Shown: positions 61,027 through 64,000 of the stretch, one piece after another
How the letters are laid out: each line of letters opens with the position of its first letter
Position numbering within the stretch: position 1 is the stretch's first letter
Assembly (NCBI GenBank): GCA_947499255.1
Contig: CANMNF010000003.1
Location: forward strand, 186,001-250,000
Reading direction: 5' to 3'
DNA length: 64,000 nt
Source of the DNA: an uncultured Sphingomonadaceae bacterium
GTDB taxonomy: Bacteria; Pseudomonadota; Alphaproteobacteria; Sphingomonadales; Sphingomonadaceae
The notes under the pieces: generated by a model
Told to the model about the DNA's origin: nothing
The model's input: only the letters and a program-made list of their open reading frames with translations
Database searches by the model: none
Position numbers and translations under genes: made by a program

Positions 61027-63180
61027 ATGGATATTGCGCGCCTGCCTTTCCGTATGCCGCCTGCCACACTGGCTTTGCCAGCGGGCATTTTGATGATCAT
61101 CGTATTGTTGGTGCTGCCAATCCACACCGCGATGCTTGATGCGCTCTTTGTCCTCAATATCGCGCTGTCGGTGGCGATTTTGATGGTGGCGATGAATGCG
61201 CAAAAGCCACTGGATTTCAGCTCTTTCCCCTCGGTTTTGCTGTTTGCGACATTGCTGCGGCTGGCGCTGAACGTTGCCTCCACGCGCATTGTTCTGGTGA
61301 ACGGCCACCAAGGCGAAGGGTCTGCGGGCAAAGTTATTGAAAGCTTTGGCCGGTTTCTGATCGAAGGCAATTTTGCCGTTGGCCTATTCGTCTTTGTGAT
61401 CTTGCTGATCATCAATATGGTCGTGATCACCAAGGGTGCAGGGCGCGTGTCCGAAGTGTCCGCGCGCTTCACTCTTGATGCTTTGCCCGGCAAACAGATG
61501 GCCATCGATAGCGATATTGCAGCAGGCCTGATGACCAGTGAAGAGGCGAAAGCCCGCCGCGCGGAAATCGGCACAGAAGCGGATTTTTACGGGGCAATGG
61601 ACGGTGCCTCCAAATTCGTCAAAGGCGATGCGATTGCCGCTTTGTTGATCCTGGGTGTGAACATTATTGGCGGGCTGACGCTGGGCATGATCACGCATGA
61701 CCTGGGCTGGGGCGATGCGGCAGAGCGGTATATCACGCTGTCGGTTGGCGATGCCTTGGTGGCGCAGGTGCCAGCTTTGCTGTTGTCTATTGCCGCAGCT
61801 GTCATCGTGACGCGTGTGACTGACAAATCGGACCTTTCCGGACATATTGCAGGCCAGTTTTCCGATCCGCGCAGCTGGTTGCCCGTGGCCTTTGTGCTGG
61901 GCGCTTTGGGAATGATCCCCGCCATGCCGCAAACGGTATTTCTGCCTGCGGCTGCGGGCGCGGCAGGCCTGTGGTGGAGCTTGACCAAGCTGAAACGCGA
62001 ACAGGCAAGGGTAGAGGCTTTGGCGCAAGAAGAACCGCCTGCCTCGCCAGACAAAATCGCTATTGAAGATGTGTCCGATCATACGCTGGTGACGCTGGAG
62101 CTGGGTTATTCGCTGGTCCATCTGGTGGACGAGGCGCGCGATGCGCCGCTGGTAGGCCGGATTGCCGGTGTACGGCGGCAATTGTCTGAAGAAATGGGCT
62201 TTGTCGTGCCGCAATTGCGCGTGCGCGATAGCTTGGACATCGTGCCTGATGCTTACCGTGTGATGATGGGCGGGGTGAGCATTGCCAGCGTGGCGATCAA
62301 GCCGCAAAAACTGCTCGCCATCGATGTGGGGGAAAGCAATCCCACCCATCGCCTGCGCGGTGAAGCGACCACTGATCCCACGTTCCAATGCCCCGCTTTG
62401 TGGATTGAGAAAGCCGCGCGCGAAGAAGCTGTGGCCGAGGGTTTCCTTGTCGTGGATGCCGCCACCATTATTGCCACCCATCTGGGCCAATTGCTGACCA
62501 ATCACGCTGCCGAAATGCTCGGCCCTGAAGAAGTGCGCGCGGCGATGGATGCGCTGGCAGAGCGGCGTCCGGGGCTGGTCGAGGCGGTTACGCCTGATCC
62601 GCTGTCACTGGCCGCTCTGACGCGCGTTTTGCGGATGCTTTTGTCGGACGGGATTACCTTGGCACACCCTGTGCCTTTGCTCGCCAGCCTTGCCAGCGCT
62701 TTGCAACAAACACAGGATGCCGAGCAATTGGTGGACCGGGTGCGCGCGGATTTGGGCGCGATGCTGGTCGCGCGCGCCTGTCCCGCCGCAGAGCGGCTGC
62801 CTGTCATTACGCTGGCCGCACCATTGGAAAGCGCTATCCTGCAAGGGCTGCGCGATCCGGCCACAGGACAAGTGATAGTTGACCCTGAACTTGCCGCACG
62901 CATTGCGGGCGAGGTTGGCGATCTGGTGGCCAGCGTTCCTGGCCCGGCGAGCCCTGCATTGATCGTACAGCCGCCAGCGCGCCGTCCACTGGCCGCCATG
63001 TTGAAACAGCGCGTGCCCGGCGCGCATGTCCTGTCCATCGCGGAATTGCCTGCCAGCCAGGCCATCGAAGTGCTCGCCGTGATCGGTGAAGCTGACGAGG
63101 CCGCTCCCGCTCCCGCTCCCGCTCCCGCAGCTCAGCCTGCATCCCAACCCATCTCCCATGCCGAGGCGATAGCTGCATGA
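61027..63180 (+). CDS. flhA: Flagellar export gate protein FlhA
   Basis: A 717-residue gate protein. Eight hydrophobic segments cover the first 320 residues, with the FHIPEP-family signature around ALNVASTRIVLVNG and GRFLIEGNFAVGLFVFVIL, then a large cytoplasmic domain. The C-terminus has an Ala-Pro tail encoded by a 6-bp repeat. ATG 61027 follows the transglycosylase stop by 3 nt; the stop overlaps fliA (ATGA). Confidence 0.96.
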   Translation: MDIARLPFRMPPATLALPAGILMIIVLLVLPIHTAMLDALFVLNIALSVAILMVAMNAQKPLDFSSFPSVLLFATLLRLALNVASTRIVLVNGHQGEGSAGKVIESFGRFLIEGNFAVGLFVFVILLIINMVVITKGAGRVSEVSARFTLDALPGKQMAIDSDIAAGLMTSEEAKARRAEIGTEADFYGAMDGASKFVKGDAIAALLILGVNIIGGLTLGMITHDLGWGDAAERYITLSVGDALVAQVPALLLSIAAAVIVTRVTDKSDLSGHIAGQFSDPRSWLPVAFVLGALGMIPAMPQTVFLPAAAGAAGLWWSLTKLKREQARVEALAQEEPPASPDKIAIEDVSDHTLVTLELGYSLVHLVDEARDAPLVGRIAGVRRQLSEEMGFVVPQLRVRDSLDIVPDAYRVMMGGVSIASVAIKPQKLLAIDVGESNPTHRLRGEATTDPTFQCPALWIEKAAREEAVAEGFLVVDAATIIATHLGQLLTNHAAEMLGPEEVRAAMDALAERRPGLVEAVTPDPLSLAALTRVLRMLLSDGITLAHPVPLLASLASALQQTQDAEQLVDRVRADLGAMLVARACPAAERLPVITLAAPLESAILQGLRDPATGQVIVDPELAARIAGEVGDLVASVPGPASPALIVQPPARRPLAAMLKQRVPGAHVLSIAELPASQAIEVLAVIGEADEAAPAPAPAPAAQPASQPISHAEAIAA
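63103..63126 (+). repeat. 6-bp repeat in the flhA tail
   Basis: Four copies of GCTCCC encode an Ala-Pro run in the extreme C-terminus of FlhA. Confidence 0.85.
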
Positions 63181-63911
63181 AACATGATCCTTCCGCTTTT
63201 GCCGCCAAGCAAGCGGCCCGCACCGCCTATGCCGATCCGCAAACCGTGGCGCGCCGTGTGCGCGATTTTCTGCCCATGGTGCACAAGGCCGCGTGGCACA
63301 TCTTTGGTGCTGGCCGTGATGGGTTGGAGGTGGAAGATCTGGTGCAAATCGGCCTGATGACATTGACCCAATGCGCGCGGCGCCATGATCGCCCGACCGA
63401 GGACGGCTTTGCAGCCTATGCCAAAATGCGGGTGCGCGGCGCGATGTTTGATCATTTGCGCAAAATGGCGCTCGACACCCGCTCCGCCATCCGCCGCCAG
63501 CGCGAGGTAGAAGCGGCAAGGCAAGCTTTTCACGCAGAACATGGCCGCGCGCCCGATGATGGCGAACTTGCCACAGCGCTTGACGTTAGTGCCGAGGAAC
63601 TGCTCGCCTACACCGCGCACCAATTGCGCGAAGTGGGCTTGGATGACAGCTATGACGAGCATCAAAGCGCCTTTGCCGATCCGGGCGAAGATGCTTTGGA
63701 GCAATTGCTGGAGGCAGAAGACAATGCGCTGCTTGCGCAAAAGCTGGGCGATCTGCCAGAGCGGTTGCAGATGGTTTTGCAGCTTTATTTCGTTGAAGAA
63801 ATGAACCTGTCAGAAATCGCCGCAACGCTGGAAGTCAGCGTGCCGCGTGTGCACCAGTTAAAAGCGCAAGCCCTGGGCAAATTGCGCAGCGCGTTAGAAG
63901 CGGCGCGTTAG
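63177..63911 (+). CDS. fliA: Flagellar sigma-28 factor FliA
   Basis: A 244-residue sigma-70-family factor. Region 2 has EDLVQIGLMTLTQCARRHD and AYAKMRVRGAMFDHLRK; region 4 has LPERLQMVLQLYFVEEMNLSEIAATL with HTH VSVPRVHQL. It would direct fliC and flgM promoters and is held by FlgM. Coupled to flhA. Confidence 0.95.
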   Translation: MKHDPSAFAAKQAARTAYADPQTVARRVRDFLPMVHKAAWHIFGAGRDGLEVEDLVQIGLMTLTQCARRHDRPTEDGFAAYAKMRVRGAMFDHLRKMALDTRSAIRRQREVEAARQAFHAEHGRAPDDGELATALDVSAEELLAYTAHQLREVGLDDSYDEHQSAFADPGEDALEQLLEAEDNALLAQKLGDLPERLQMVLQLYFVEEMNLSEIAATLEVSVPRVHQLKAQALGKLRSALEAAR

Positions 63912-63927
63912 AAGAGGTGGGCACCGA

Positions 63928-64000
63928 TTAATCGCCCATCACATGCGCCACAATCTGGCGTTGATGCGGCGCGGCGCGATGTTCGATCAGATAAATGCCC
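63928..64000 (-). CDS. C-terminal end of an unidentified gene
   Basis: The minus strand is open from the window edge to a TAA at 63928-63930, reading GIYLIEHRAAPHQRQIVAHVMGD. Only 23 residues are visible, too few for identification. It would be convergent with fliA, with 16 nt between stops. Confidence 0.4.
   Translation of the reverse strand, partial: GIYLIEHRAAPHQRQIVAHVMGD

Noticed and set aside
62659-62674. TGGCACACCCTGTGCC within flhA as an internal sigma-54 promoter for fliA
   Set aside because: The -12 part is GTGCC rather than TTGCW; fliA is already coupled to flhA by ATGA.

Overview
This 64 kb window looks like chromosome from an alphaproteobacterium of the order Sphingomonadales, probably Erythrobacteraceae. 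This is inference from gene content: a PhyR general-stress regulator, alphaproteobacterial small proteins (DUF1465, two DUF465/YdcH-type), a TonB receptor, and a zwf-edd-glk Entner-Doudoroff operon in the order known from Zymomonas. No rRNA, tRNA, CRISPR array, insertion sequence or phage gene was seen. No gene-free stretch exceeds about 300 bases.

Left part (1-29 kb): housekeeping and metabolism. In order: the 3' part of phyR, a MATE exporter, an orphan [2Fe-2S] oxidoreductase subunit, a Fur-type-controlled siderophore receptor, arsC, a methyltransferase, lipB, a small lipoprotein, a CitE-like lyase, nadA, a DUF4230 protein, an MBL hydrolase, glpK, ptsP (first enzyme of the nitrogen PTS), a RodZ-like protein, cpoB, tilS and an L,D-transpeptidase. 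The operon zwf-edd-glk follows, with a PEP-carboxylase-like gene just downstream whose catalytic signature motifs are altered. A transglutaminase-like protease gene closes the region.

Right part (29-64 kb): one almost uninterrupted flagellar island. A long minus-strand operon runs from a sigma-54 activator through fliE-F-G-H-I-J-K-L-M-N-O-P-Q-R-flhB-fliD-fliS. Divergent from it is the flagellin gene fliC, ending in a strong terminator and seven copies of a 12-bp repeat. A HAD-family gene lies convergent to fliC. A second minus-strand operon carries flgB-C-D-E-F-G-H-I-J-K-L-motA-motB. On the plus strand are a MotA/MotB-like gene pair, then flgA, flgM, flgN, a lytic transglycosylase, flhA and fliA. 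No chemotaxis genes, rpoN, flhF or flhG are present in the window.

Control can be read from the DNA. Three near-identical sigma-54 promoters (TGGCACGGnnnTTGCT) precede flgB, flgA and the transglycosylase-flhA-fliA operon; the activator encoded upstream of fliE is the likely partner. Two sites sharing TGGCCCTTAAA-N14-GYCGYTCT precede fliC and flgM and look like sigma-28 (FliA) promoters. This gives a two-tier cascade: sigma-54 builds hook and basal body and makes FliA; FliA then drives flagellin and its own anti-sigma factor FlgM.

Most notable items: the second, truncated stator-like pair (MotA-like without TM1, MotB-like without a recognisable peptidoglycan-binding motif); the matched promoter sets; short in-frame tandem repeats at flagellar gene junctions; the PEPC-like protein; and a FliM without the usual CheY-docking N-terminus.
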